Of a stretch of 33,965 bases of DNA, positions 8,497 to 15,819 are shown piece after piece (within the stretch, counting starts at the first letter, position 1; each line of letters starts with the position of its first letter). The position numbers were made by a program, and so were the translations under genes. The DNA comes from Bacteroidaceae bacterium (GTDB lineage: Bacteria > Bacteroidota > Bacteroidia > Bacteroidales > Bacteroidaceae): NCBI GenBank assembly GCA_017541265.1, contig JAFXZK010000058.1:1-33965 (forward strand), written 5' to 3'. The notes below the pieces were generated by a model, which was given only the letters and a program-made list of their open reading frames with translations, had not been told where the DNA came from and made no database searches.

Positions 8497-9570
8497 ATGT
8501 TCAATGAAACCTTAACCGAGCGTGCCGTAGAGCTGCTTTGCAGGCTCATCGAGGTGCCGCGCATCAGCAGGGAAGAGACGGCTGCGTCTGATTTGCTTCA
8601 AGACTATATGGAGCAAGACCTTGGCCTTGAAGTGAGGCGCGAGGGCAACAACCTGTGGTCTGTCGCTCCCAACTTCGACCCCAAGAAAGAGACTCTGCTC
8701 TTGAATGCCCACATCGATACCGTGAAGCCCGTGGCAGGATGGCAGCGAGATCCCTTCAAGGCGACGCAGGAAGGCAGCCGCATCTACGGCCTCGGCAGCA
8801 ACGACGACGGCGCCAGCCTTGTGACTTTGCTTCATGTCTTTGCCGCTCTAACAAAGCACTCCCCCAAAGGGGGAGCGGGGAGGGGGCTTTACAACCTCGT
8901 CTTTCTGGCAAGTGCAGAAGAGGAAGTGAGCGGAAAAGGCGGTGTGGAAAGTGTCTTGCCTTTGCTTCCGAAGATTGATGTCGCACTTGTCGGCGAGCCG
9001 ACAGGCATGCAGCCAGCCATCGCAGAGAAAGGCCTGATGGTGCTCGACGTGACGGCTCACGGAAAGGCAGGCCACGCGGCACGCGATGAGGGCGACAATG
9101 CCATCTACCGTGCCATGGACGATATGCAGTGGTTCCGCAACTATCAATGGGAGAAGGTCTCGCCCTTGCTTGGGCCGGTCAAGATGACTGTCACCATCGT
9201 CAATGCCGGCACGCAGCACAATGTCGTGCCCGACACCTGCACCTTCACCGTGGATGTCCGCTCGAACGAGTGTTACACGAACCGCGAAATCTTCGATGAA
9301 ATCGGCAAAAATGTTAAGTCAGAGGTCAAGGCTCGAAGTTTCCGCCTCAGTTCTTCAAGCATAGACGTGAGCCATCCTCTTGTTCAAAGAATTGTCGAGC
9401 TTGGTGGCAAACCATTCGGCTCGCCCACATTGAGCGACCAAGCCCTCATGCCTTTCCCCAGCCTCAAGCTCGGCCCGGGCGACAGCCGCCGCAGCCATTC
9501 CGCTGATGAATACATTGACTGCCACGAAATCCAACAGGCGATAGAGACCTACCTCAAGCTGCTGAAGTGA
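8497..9570 (+). CDS. M20 metallopeptidase family deacylase (ArgE/DapE-like)
   Basis: A zinc amidohydrolase of 357 residues. Metal ligands and catalytic residues can be seen: NAHIDTVKPV (His, Asp), GSNDDGAS (bridging Asp), SAEEEVSG (catalytic Glu pair), VGEPTG (Glu) and a C-terminal PGDSRRSHSADE (His). The order matches Bacteroidetes enzymes annotated as acetylornithine deacetylase; in Bacteroides fragilis arginine synthesis uses succinylated intermediates, so a succinyl-ornithine or succinyl-citrulline substrate is possible (inference). Between the dimer-strand residues ALTK and YNLVFLAS there is an in-frame hairpin repeat that adds about 11 residues (HSPKGGAGRGL). The start codon lies inside a near-tandem (AATGT(T)CAATG) tract. 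No other arginine genes are in the window. Confidence 0.88.
   Translation: MFNETLTERAVELLCRLIEVPRISREETAASDLLQDYMEQDLGLEVRREGNNLWSVAPNFDPKKETLLLNAHIDTVKPVAGWQRDPFKATQEGSRIYGLGSNDDGASLVTLLHVFAALTKHSPKGGAGRGLYNLVFLASAEEEVSGKGGVESVLPLLPKIDVALVGEPTGMQPAIAEKGLMVLDVTAHGKAGHAARDEGDNAIYRAMDDMQWFRNYQWEKVSPLLGPVKMTVTIVNAGTQHNVVPDTCTFTVDVRSNECYTNREIFDEIGKNVKSEVKARSFRLSSSSIDVSHPLVQRIVELGGKPFGSPTLSDQALMPFPSLKLGPGDSRRSHSADEYIDCHEIQQAIETYLKLLK
8857..8891 (+). repeat. In-frame palindromic repeat, family 1, inside the M20 gene
   Basis: CTCCCCC (8859-8865), AAA, GGGGGAG (8869-8875), then CGGGGAGGGGGCTT. The same plan (CTCC hairpin followed by a G-rich arm) is found at 17643-17681, 17712-17750 and 28214-28255. 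It is translated as HSPKGGAGRG. Confidence 0.8.
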
Positions 9571-9623
9571 CCTCTCATTCCTTGAAATCCTTAGGCAAAA
9601 AGAAGAAGTAAAACCGGGGCACA

Positions 9624-10811
9624 ATGAAGACAAGGATAATAACATTGTTGGTGGCTGTCCTGCCTATATGTTGCAACCTTTGGGGCGCAGACCGTGTGGT
9701 GACAGGCGATGAGCGGACAGAGCTTTATCTGCCTCTTCTGGACGGCAAGCGAGTGGCCTTGTTCAGTAACCAAACAGGACTCGTGGGGGTAGAGCATCGG
9801 CATGTGCTGGACCTTTTGGTGGAAAAGGGAGTAAGGGTGACAGCCGTCTTCTCGCCCGAACATGGCTTCCGGGGACGTGCAGATGCTGGAGCCGTGGTAG
9901 GGGACGAAGTGGATGAACGGACAGGCATTCCCATCCTTTCCCTCTATGGGCAGAACCGGGATAAGCACCTTGGAGAGGAAGCGATGAGGCTGTTTGATGT
10001 GCTGCTTGTGGATATTCAGGACGTTGGCTTGCGCTACTACACATACTACGTCACCATGTGCCACCTGATGGATGCTTGTGCGAAATACGGACGGGAGGTC
10101 ATCATCCTGGACCGTCCGAATCCCAACGGGCATTATGTGGACGGCCCCATCCTCGACATGGCGCTACGCAGCGGGGTAGGCTATCTGCCTATCCCCGTGG
10201 TACACGGTATGACGTTGGGTGAGCTGGCACGCATGGCAGTGGGAGAGAAATGGCTGAACGAAGGCAATGAGTGCAGGCTGACGGTAATCCCCTGCCTGAA
10301 CTACACCCATCAGACGCACTACGACCTGCCTGTGGCACCGTCGCCCAATCTGCCTAACATGCAGTCCATCTACCTCTACCCGTCGCTCTGCCCATTTGAG
10401 GGAACAGTCGTCAGCATGGGGCGCGGGACGGACAAACCCTTTCAGCAGTACGGACATCCTGGGATGCAGTCGTGCCACAGCTACGCCTTCATCCCCCAGA
10501 GTATGCCGGGAGCCACACGCCCGGCGCTGATGGGACAGAAGTGCTACGGCCGTGACCTTTCCACCATCCCCTACGATTCGATATGGCAGCGGCAGATGAG
10601 CTTGGCCTATGTCATAGAGGCCTACCGTTGCCTGCAGAAAGAAGGCAAGGCCGACGGGTTCTTCACTCCTTTCTTCGACAAACTTCTGGGGCGGACATAC
10701 GTCCGCGAAATGATTGAACAAGGATGCAGCGAGGCAGAGATCCGAACCCGCTGGAAGGACGAAGTGGAAGCGTTCAAACAGAAGAGGAAGAGATACCTGT
10801 TATACGAATAA
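9624..10811 (+). CDS. DUF1343 / NamZ-like exo-beta-N-acetylmuramidase
   Basis: A 395-residue exported protein: signal peptide MKTRIITLLVAVLPICCNLWG, then the DUF1343 domain. Family marks are GKRVALFSNQTGLV, the catalytic-site motif FSPEHGFRG near residue 80, DVLLVDIQDVGLRYYTYYVTM, ILDRPNPNG, PVVHGMTLGELA, LPNMQSIYLYPSLCPFEGT and SMGRGTDKPFQQYG. Characterised members (NamZ, GH171) remove terminal N-acetylmuramic acid from peptidoglycan fragments, so a role in wall turnover or MurNAc salvage in the periplasm is likely. No other MurNAc recycling genes are adjacent. No promoter is evident; the gene starts 53 bases after the M20 gene. Confidence 0.92.
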   Translation: MKTRIITLLVAVLPICCNLWGADRVVTGDERTELYLPLLDGKRVALFSNQTGLVGVEHRHVLDLLVEKGVRVTAVFSPEHGFRGRADAGAVVGDEVDERTGIPILSLYGQNRDKHLGEEAMRLFDVLLVDIQDVGLRYYTYYVTMCHLMDACAKYGREVIILDRPNPNGHYVDGPILDMALRSGVGYLPIPVVHGMTLGELARMAVGEKWLNEGNECRLTVIPCLNYTHQTHYDLPVAPSPNLPNMQSIYLYPSLCPFEGTVVSMGRGTDKPFQQYGHPGMQSCHSYAFIPQSMPGATRPALMGQKCYGRDLSTIPYDSIWQRQMSLAYVIEAYRCLQKEGKADGFFTPFFDKLLGRTYVREMIEQGCSEAEIRTRWKDEVEAFKQKRKRYLLYE

Positions 10812-10904
10812 GGCATCGTCTTCGCTTTTGTCGGCATCCTGGAAAGGACGATAGAACGCTCGATGGAAGCTTCTGATTCCCAAACATCTGGAAGATGGCA
10901 TAAC

Positions 10905-10986
10905 AAGTCCCTGTACTTATGCCGATAAGAACGTGTACTTATGGCGATAAGTACAGGGACTTATGGCAATAAGAACGTGTACTTAT
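10905..10986. repeat. Large hairpin with repeated CTTAT/ATAAG units (family 3)
   Basis: AAGTCCCTGTACTTAT (10905-10920) is the perfect reverse complement of ATAAGTACAGGGACTT (10947-10962). The loop is itself built of GATAAG ... CTTATGGC, and a further ATAAGAACGTGTACTTAT follows to 10986. The unit ATAAGAACGTG reappears in the hairpin at 32381-32420. It lies between the muramidase gene and the 3' end of tadA. Confidence 0.75.
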
Positions 10987-10992
10987 TTAACG

Positions 10993-11047
10993 GGAACAAT
11001 GGGAAGAAATGAGAACAATGGGAGGAATGGGAATGATGGGAGCAATG
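10993..11047. repeat. Degenerate 9-base tandem tract (GGGARNAAT)n
   Basis: About six near-copies of a GGGAACAAT-like unit, running up to near the 3' end of tadA. No ORF or hairpin is seen in it. Confidence 0.7.
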
Positions 11048-11064
11048 AGTAACACAGATGACAT

Positions 11065-11499
11065 CTATCGCTTTTCCTTGAAGAAGCGCTGCATGAGTTC
11101 GGTGCATTCGGCGGCCATGATGCCTGCGGTGACTTGGGTGCGGGGGTGCAAGGCTTGGGGTGCAAAGCGGGTGTAACCACGTTTCTCGTCGGGTGCGCCA
11201 TAGACAATGCGGCTGATTTGCGACCAGCCGAGGGCGCCTGCGCACATCACGCAAGGCTCGACCGTGACGTAGAGCGTGCAGTCGCTGAGGTACTTGCCGC
11301 CAAGATGCTCTGCCGCAGAGGTTATCGCCTGCATCTCGGCGTGAGCGGTGACATCGTGCAGAAGTTCAGTCAGGTTGTGGCTTTTGGCGATAATCTTGTC
11401 CCTGCACACCACGACCGCCCCGATCGGCACCTCGCCTTGCTTGTATGCTGCATTAGCCTCCGCCAGCGCCTGTTTCATATAGAAATTGTCGTCAGCCAT
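11065..11499 (-). CDS. tadA: tRNA-specific adenosine(34) deaminase
   Basis: Converts A34 to inosine in tRNA-Arg(ACG). It shows the zinc deaminase signature with HAEMQ (zinc His and catalytic Glu, near residue 54) and PCVMCAGA (two zinc Cys, near residues 84-87). The stretches MKQALAEANAAYKQGEVPIGAVVV and GRIVYGAPDEKRG-like (SRIVYGAPDEKRG) are typical of TadA rather than of guanine or cytosine deaminases. The product of about 144 residues is normal. The ATG at 11499 (MADDNFYMKQAL) is used because the ATG at 11526 lies within the promoter -7 box. It is transcribed divergently from the HD-domain gene. Confidence 0.93.
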   Translation of the reverse strand: MADDNFYMKQALAEANAAYKQGEVPIGAVVVCRDKIIAKSHNLTELLHDVTAHAEMQAITSAAEHLGGKYLSDCTLYVTVEPCVMCAGALGWSQISRIVYGAPDEKRGYTRFAPQALHPRTQVTAGIMAAECTELMQRFFKEKR

Positions 11500-11519
11500 C
11501 GTCTTTTTCCTTGCTTTTC

Positions 11520-11554
11520 TGTGCAAAGTTACGAAAAATGCTTAACTTTGCGAA
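11520..11554. promoter_or_regulatory. Interleaved divergent promoters of tadA and the HD-domain gene
   Basis: Minus strand: TAACTTTG (11531-11524) with TTCG 19 bases upstream (11554-11551). Plus strand: TAACTTTG (11543-11550) with TGTG 19 bases upstream (11520-11523). Each -33 region directly touches the other promoter's -7 box, so the two promoters occupy the same DNA. The -7 boxes are perfect; the -33 elements are weak. Confidence 0.6.
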
Positions 11555-11576
11555 GAAATTCGACATAAATTACGCT

Positions 11577-12440
11577 ATGAACAACACAGAATACCTCGTC
11601 ATCAGCCGCAGTAACGGCACCACGAAGACCGGTTCGCCTTATGCTTCGCTGAAGGTCGCAAACCTCATCGAGACCATCAATGTGGCGGTGTGGGACATGG
11701 CTCCGACGGCTGAGCCACAGGTCGGACAGCTCGTCGTCTTCTATAACATCAAGGACAACGACGGCAAGAAGTCGTGCGACCTGCGCGACCTCAAGTGCCT
11801 CGGGGAGCCGCTGCTCGACCATCCGCTCTATAATCTGCTGCCTCGGCCGATACGTCGCGATGTCTGGGACAACACGATTCAGAAGCTCCTCAGCTATTGC
11901 TCGGACAAGGCCTTGATGGGCATCATCGAGGAGTTCGCCGGGCGTTTCTACGAGCCATTCAGTCAGTATCCGGCAGCCACAGCCATGCATCACGCCTATC
12001 CTGGCGGTTTGTTGAATCATACCTGGCAGATGCTCCACATGCTCGAAGGACTCTATCCTTGCCTGCCATACGAGGTGAAGGTGGAGCATTGCATCCTCGC
12101 GATACTCTTCCACGACTGCGGCAAGATGAACGAGTACAGCAAGACAGGCGAGTCGCAGCCAGACATGTATCTGCTCGGACACATCTACATCGGGGCGCAC
12201 TGGCTGCAGAACATCCTCGAGAGCAAGGGTATCGACAAGGAAGAGACGAAGCGCATCGTGCATTGCGTGCTGGCTCATCACGGCCAACGCGAGTTCGGCA
12301 GTCCTGTCGTGCCTTGCACGCAGGAAGCCATCGTAGTGAGCCACACCGACAACCTCAGTGCCAAGACCGACACTTGGGAAGGGGCAGGCGAGATGGAATA
12401 TGTGAATGCCCTCGGAACGAAAAAAGTCGCCCCGCTTTAG
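11577..12440 (+). CDS. OB-fold/HD-domain protein, YhaM-like 3'-5' exoribonuclease
   Basis: About 287 residues. The N-terminal ~90 residues (YLVISRSNGTTKTGSPYASLKVAN ... GQLVVFYNIKDN) fit a nucleic-acid-binding OB fold; the rest is an HD phosphohydrolase domain with HHAYPGGLLNHTWQM, FHDCGKMNEY (the HD pair), GHIYIGAHW, HCVLAHHGQREFGS and a C-terminal HTDNLSAK. This domain order matches YhaM/CBF1-type 3'-5' exoribonucleases. The ATG at 11577 lies about 20 bases after the presumed transcription start; the upstream in-frame ATGs lie in the promoter. It begins an apparent three-gene run with the LicD and acyltransferase genes (gaps of 33 and 12 bases), although no functional link is obvious. Confidence 0.88.
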   Translation: MNNTEYLVISRSNGTTKTGSPYASLKVANLIETINVAVWDMAPTAEPQVGQLVVFYNIKDNDGKKSCDLRDLKCLGEPLLDHPLYNLLPRPIRRDVWDNTIQKLLSYCSDKALMGIIEEFAGRFYEPFSQYPAATAMHHAYPGGLLNHTWQMLHMLEGLYPCLPYEVKVEHCILAILFHDCGKMNEYSKTGESQPDMYLLGHIYIGAHWLQNILESKGIDKEETKRIVHCVLAHHGQREFGSPVVPCTQEAIVVSHTDNLSAKTDTWEGAGEMEYVNALGTKKVAPL

Positions 12441-12473
12441 TTCATAGTTCATAATTCATAGTTCATAGTCATT

Positions 12474-13307
12474 GTGAATTACAAAGAGGCAGAATTATCG
12501 CGATTGCAGGACGCGCTCTATGAGACGCTTGGCGAAGTGGACCGCGTGTGCAGGAAGCACGGCATCCGTTACTTCGTGACGGGCGGAACGGCTATCGGCG
12601 CGTACTTCTGGGGGAAGATTCTGCCCTGGGACGATGATGTGGATGTGGGCATGATGCGCCCAGACTACGAGCGTTTCGCGGAAGTGGCACAGAAAGAGTT
12701 CGGCGACCGCTTCTTCCTCCAGACACCCGACACAGAGTCGCACACGCCGTTCTACTTTATGAAGGTCAGGATGAATGGCTCCCGCTTCTCGGAAGCCACG
12801 TTCCGGCACATCAAGATGCACCAAGGCATCTACGTCGACATCTTCCCTTTCGACAAGATACCCAAGCAAGCTTGGCTCGAACGGCTGCAACACAAAGTCC
12901 TCTTCTTCTTCAACGGTCTCTTCATTGCCAAAGAGATTTGGCAGTGGAAGCACTGTGGCAAGTGCGACATCCCTGAGCCAAGAAAGCGAGGCTGGCTGCC
13001 GTGTTTCTTCACAAGGCTTTTGGTGACACTCCTCAGCAAACGTCTTATATATATAATAATGTATAAGGTGCAGACGTTTTTCAACGGCAGAAGCCTGAGC
13101 GAGGTGAAGAACATCATTACCAAGAGCGAGCGTGTGCCCATCGAGGACGTCAAGCAAGCTCAAACCGTGACCTTAGGTCCGCTGCAAGTCAGCGCTCCAA
13201 GAGACCTCTTGCTATACCTTAACAACCACTACGGAAGTGTGCGCAAAGACATTCCCGACGAGATGAAGGTCAGCCACCGCCCCGAAGAACTCGTCTTCCC
13301 TAACTAA
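12474..13307 (+). CDS. LicD-family phosphotransferase
   Basis: 277 residues starting at GTG (12474). The LicD nucleotidyltransferase-fold signature is clear: RKHGIRYFVTGGTAIGAYFWGK followed by ILPWDDDVDVGM, with the Asp residues that bind metal, then FMKVRMNGS and GIYVDIFPFDKIP. LicD proteins attach phosphocholine or similar phospho-groups to cell-surface glycans, so this gene probably decorates lipopolysaccharide or capsule. The acyltransferase that follows 12 bases later also modifies glycans, which supports a joint surface-glycan role. The upstream junction consists of repeated TTCATAGTTCATAATTC tract, leaving no recognisable ribosome-binding site. Substrate unknown. Confidence 0.9.
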   Translation: MNYKEAELSRLQDALYETLGEVDRVCRKHGIRYFVTGGTAIGAYFWGKILPWDDDVDVGMMRPDYERFAEVAQKEFGDRFFLQTPDTESHTPFYFMKVRMNGSRFSEATFRHIKMHQGIYVDIFPFDKIPKQAWLERLQHKVLFFFNGLFIAKEIWQWKHCGKCDIPEPRKRGWLPCFFTRLLVTLLSKRLIYIIMYKVQTFFNGRSLSEVKNIITKSERVPIEDVKQAQTVTLGPLQVSAPRDLLLYLNNHYGSVRKDIPDEMKVSHRPEELVFPN

Positions 13308-13319
13308 GAACTATGGACT

Positions 13320-14372
13320 ATGGACTATGAACTGAAGAAGAGAAACCACGCCTTCGACATCCTTTGCGGCATCTGCATCATCCGAATGGTGACGCTCCAC
13401 ATCATGGCCTTCTGCGGTCAGGACAAGCAGGACTGGTGGCTCGAGGTGATGCGTTGGAGCTTCTTCTTCATGAGCTTCTTCTTCTTCAAGGCCGGTTACT
13501 TCAACAAAGGCACATCGGCAGGCTCAGACCTCGACTACCTTCGCGACCGCTCGAAGCGTTTGCTCGTGCCTTATCTGATGAGCGGTATCATCGGTGCCAT
13601 TGTCTATTTCAGCTTCTACTTTCCTCTCGTTGACCGCTATAAGAAGTTCGTCGAGCCGTTGGAGTGGAGCCACGTCTGGATGAAGAGCGGCTTCTACGGC
13701 AACTCGCCCATCTGGTTCCTCTTTTCGTTCTTCACTGTTTATATGATGGTGCGGTACATCGACAAAGTGCGTTACCTCTGCTGGCTCACGATTCTCTTCC
13801 CCGCCATCAGTTATTGGGCATACCGGACGGGCAACAACGTGCCCATGAGCCTCGGCAATGTCTTCATTGCCTGCTACTTCTTTTATCTCGGCAGGCTGTG
13901 GCATTGGGTGATGCAGAGGTTTACAAATCAGCAGGTGATGGCAGCCTCGTGGCTGATGGTGGCGACGTTCGTCGTCCTTGGCTTCATAGCTCCGGGCACT
14001 TACAACATGAGCCAGAACCTCTTCACGGGCAATCCCGTGATGGCTGTTGTCAATGCCACTTTGATACTTTGCGGCTTGGCGGGCGTCCTGCTGACCTTGC
14101 GAGTGCCGCGAATCCCCTTGCTGTGTTTCATCGGAGAGCACAGCATGGTCTTCTTCATCTCGCACTATCCGATGCTCTACTTCTACAAGTTCACGCACCT
14201 TTCCTTCGGCAGGAGCATCTACGGACGCACCGACGACGTGCTCATTCTGCTGCCCGTCATCTTCTGCCTTTGTGCCTGGCTTGTGCCTTATATTGAGCGC
14301 GTGCCTGTGCTCAGCGGCCGTTGGCCTTCGCCGAAGCAAACTTCTCTATCAGACGCGAAACGCCAAGACTGA
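13320..14372 (+). CDS. Integral membrane acyltransferase (acyltransferase family 3)
   Basis: 350 residues with about ten hydrophobic segments. The N-terminus KKRNHAFDILCGICIIRMVTLH matches the 'xxDxxKGIxIxxVVxxH' start of acyltransferase-3 (OafA/NolL-like) proteins, with the key His at the end of helix 1; a WFLFSFF segment near residue 137 and a late GEHSMVFFISHYPML also fit. Such enzymes O-acetylate or otherwise acylate extracytoplasmic polysaccharides in the inner membrane. The start codon lies in a repeated GACTATGGACTATGAACTG tract. The last 62 bases overlap the convergent Nudix gene, so the C-terminal ~20 residues (PSPKQTSLSDAKRQD) may be a recent extension. Confidence 0.9.
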   Translation: MDYELKKRNHAFDILCGICIIRMVTLHIMAFCGQDKQDWWLEVMRWSFFFMSFFFFKAGYFNKGTSAGSDLDYLRDRSKRLLVPYLMSGIIGAIVYFSFYFPLVDRYKKFVEPLEWSHVWMKSGFYGNSPIWFLFSFFTVYMMVRYIDKVRYLCWLTILFPAISYWAYRTGNNVPMSLGNVFIACYFFYLGRLWHWVMQRFTNQQVMAASWLMVATFVVLGFIAPGTYNMSQNLFTGNPVMAVVNATLILCGLAGVLLTLRVPRIPLLCFIGEHSMVFFISHYPMLYFYKFTHLSFGRSIYGRTDDVLILLPVIFCLCAWLVPYIERVPVLSGRWPSPKQTSLSDAKRQD

Positions 14373-14868
14373 TGGACTTCAAGCCGAAGTCCTCCGCCTT
14401 GACCTTTTGCCAAGGCAGCCACAGCACTTCGCCAGCATCGTCCATTGCCTTTGCGCCTTCTGTCGAGGCGACTTTGCAGAGGAAGAAGAGGTCGAGCGTC
14501 GGGATGTCGAGGCCAGAGTAGCGGTACATATTGGGCAGCGAAAAGAGATATTGGCTCTCTGTGACAGAGAGTCCGGTCTCTTCCGTGACTTCCCGCCTGA
14601 CACCTTCTTCGCCCGTCTCATAGCAGTCGCAGAAGCCGCCGGGAAGGTCGAGCGTGCCTTTCGCAGGCTCCTTGCTGCGGCGCACGACCAGCAGGCGGTC
14701 CCTCTCATCCACAATAACGGCAACCGTCGAAGCACTCGGATTCATAAAATATGTGAAGCCGCAAGCCTCGCAACGCTTGCTCTTCTCTGTGTCCTCGGCA
14801 AAGGCTTTCGCCCCGCACTTCGGGCAATAGCCAAAGAGATGCAACAGGTGTTTACCTTCCTGATTCAT
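14311..14868 (-). CDS. Nudix hydrolase with N-terminal zinc ribbon
   Basis: About 185 residues. An N-terminal zinc ribbon (CPKCGAK ... CEACGF) precedes a Nudix fold with the full box GFCDCYETGEEGVRREVTEETGL (GX5EX7REXXEEXGX), near residues 78-100, after the strand KGTLDLPGG. The arrangement recalls NudC-type NADH pyrophosphatases, but the NudC-specific SQPWPFPxS motif is absent, so the substrate is open. The ATG at 14868 is chosen: a promoter (TTG, 20 bases, TACATTTG at 14902-14895) lies between it and the upstream in-frame ATGs. It overlaps the acyltransferase gene by 62 bases tail to tail. Confidence 0.9.
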   Translation of the reverse strand: MNQEGKHLLHLFGYCPKCGAKAFAEDTEKSKRCEACGFTYFMNPSASTVAVIVDERDRLLVVRRSKEPAKGTLDLPGGFCDCYETGEEGVRREVTEETGLSVTESQYLFSLPNMYRYSGLDIPTLDLFFLCKVASTEGAKAMDDAGEVLWLPWQKVKAEDFGLKSISLGVSRLIEKFASAKANGR

Positions 14869-14894
14869 ATATGTCTTTTGATAAATGTTGTTTG

Positions 14895-14925
14895 CAAATG
14901 TAGCGAAAAGCGCGATATAATGCAA
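14895..14925 (-). promoter_or_regulatory. Promoter of the Nudix gene
   Basis: On the minus strand TTG (14925-14923), 20 bases, TACATTTG (14902-14895). Expected start of transcription near 14889, 20 bases before the ATG at 14868. Confidence 0.6.
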
Positions 14926-14932
14926 GCTTTCG

Positions 14933-14963
14933 TTGCTCATAATGCGGAAATGTATTAACTTTG
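14933..14963 (+). promoter_or_regulatory. Promoter of the NfeD-like gene
   Basis: TTG (14933-14935), 20 bases, TAACTTTG (14956-14963). It lies 17 bases before the first candidate ATG at 14981. Confidence 0.6.
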
Positions 14964-14980
14964 TACTTGGATAATTAATT

Positions 14981-15607
14981 ATGTGCATTATGATGACTAC
15001 ATTTCTTGATTGGTATCAGGCTTTGCCTCCCTACTTGCGTGCTTATTGGACGATTGCGATAATAGTCTCTGTCGTCTTTGTTGTCCAGATGGCTTTGACG
15101 TTGATTGGTCTTGGCGACACCGACGCGGGCGGCGACATGGGCGACCTCGACACGGGCGGAGCTGACTTTGGTGACGGCAATGGCGACACGATGGACACGG
15201 GCGGAGCCATACAGCTCTTTACCATTCGCAACACGGTGAACTTCCTGCTTGGCGTCGGCTGGGGCGGTGTCTGCCTGAGCGGCGTAATAGAGAACCGCTT
15301 CCTGCTTGCTGTGGCAGCCATCCTGTGCGGATGCGTTATGGTGGGAGCCTTTATAATAATGTATAAGCAGCTGATGAAGCTGGAGAGCAACGGCAGCTAC
15401 CGTATCGAGGAGAGCGTGGGGCAGGTGTGCGAGGTCTATCTGCGCATTCCCCAAAAGCGCAGCGGCAGCGGCAAGGTGCAGATAAGCTTCCACGGCTCGG
15501 TGCAGGAACTTCCCGCCCAGACGGAAGGCGATGCCATCCCGAGCGGCACGAAGGTCCGCGTGACACAGATCATCGACAAGGCCCTCTTAATAGTGGAAAA
15601 AGTCTAA
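14981..15607 (+). CDS. NfeD-like membrane protein, probable flotillin partner
   Basis: 208 residues. A first membrane helix (YWTIAIIVSVVFVVQMALTLIGL), then a Gly/Asp-rich extramembrane stretch (residues ~47-72, GDTDAGGDMGDLDTGGAD), two further helices (NFLLGVGWGGVCLSGVI and FLLAVAAILCGCVMVGAFIIM) and a C-terminal small beta domain with G-V-x-V pattern (GTKVRVTQIIDKALLIVEKV) typical of the NfeD/YqiJ OB fold. NfeD-type proteins are commonly encoded next to flotillins, and a flotillin follows here 212 bases downstream. ATGs at 14990 and 14993 are alternative starts. The Asp/Gly stretch may bind divalent metal but this is a guess. Confidence 0.82.
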   Translation: MCIMMTTFLDWYQALPPYLRAYWTIAIIVSVVFVVQMALTLIGLGDTDAGGDMGDLDTGGADFGDGNGDTMDTGGAIQLFTIRNTVNFLLGVGWGGVCLSGVIENRFLLAVAAILCGCVMVGAFIIMYKQLMKLESNGSYRIEESVGQVCEVYLRIPQKRSGSGKVQISFHGSVQELPAQTEGDAIPSGTKVRVTQIIDKALLIVEKV

Positions 15608-15635
15608 TGAATCGTTATCACGTAGTGACGTCGTT

Positions 15636-15747
15636 CTGGCGGATTTGCAATCCGCCAGTATCGAATATAAGCATTTGTAATGTGATAAATAGAATTGCGG
15701 GATTATAAATCCCTATATTCAAAGCGGTCGGATTGCAAATCCGACCG
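15636..15747. repeat. Three-hairpin palindromic array, family 2 (copy A)
   Basis: Three palindromes with a GGATT/AATCC core: CTGGCGGATT-TGC-AATCCGCCAG (15636-15658), GGGATT-ATA-AATCCC (15699-15713) and CGGTCGGATT-GCA-AATCCGACCG (15725-15747). The linker contains TATAAGCATTTGTAATG. A second copy with the same order and linker lies at 31769-31916. It fills most of the 212-base gap before the flotillin gene; the rest (15776-15812) is a TCGTTAAATTGTCAAAT-type tract. Confidence 0.85.
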
Positions 15748-15819
15748 AACAAAGAAACAAAAAGAAGATAGCGAATCGTTAAATTGTCAAATTGTCAAAT
15801 CGTTAAATAGTAAATCAAA

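Noticed and set aside
11529-12452. 307-codon ORF antisense to the HD-domain gene
   Set aside because: The plus strand has intact HD motifs and a promoter; the antisense frame has neither.
14868-14988. Longer Nudix protein starting at 14988
   Set aside because: The extra 40 residues overlap the promoter and the divergent gene's start, and the zinc ribbon sits properly behind the ATG at 14868.
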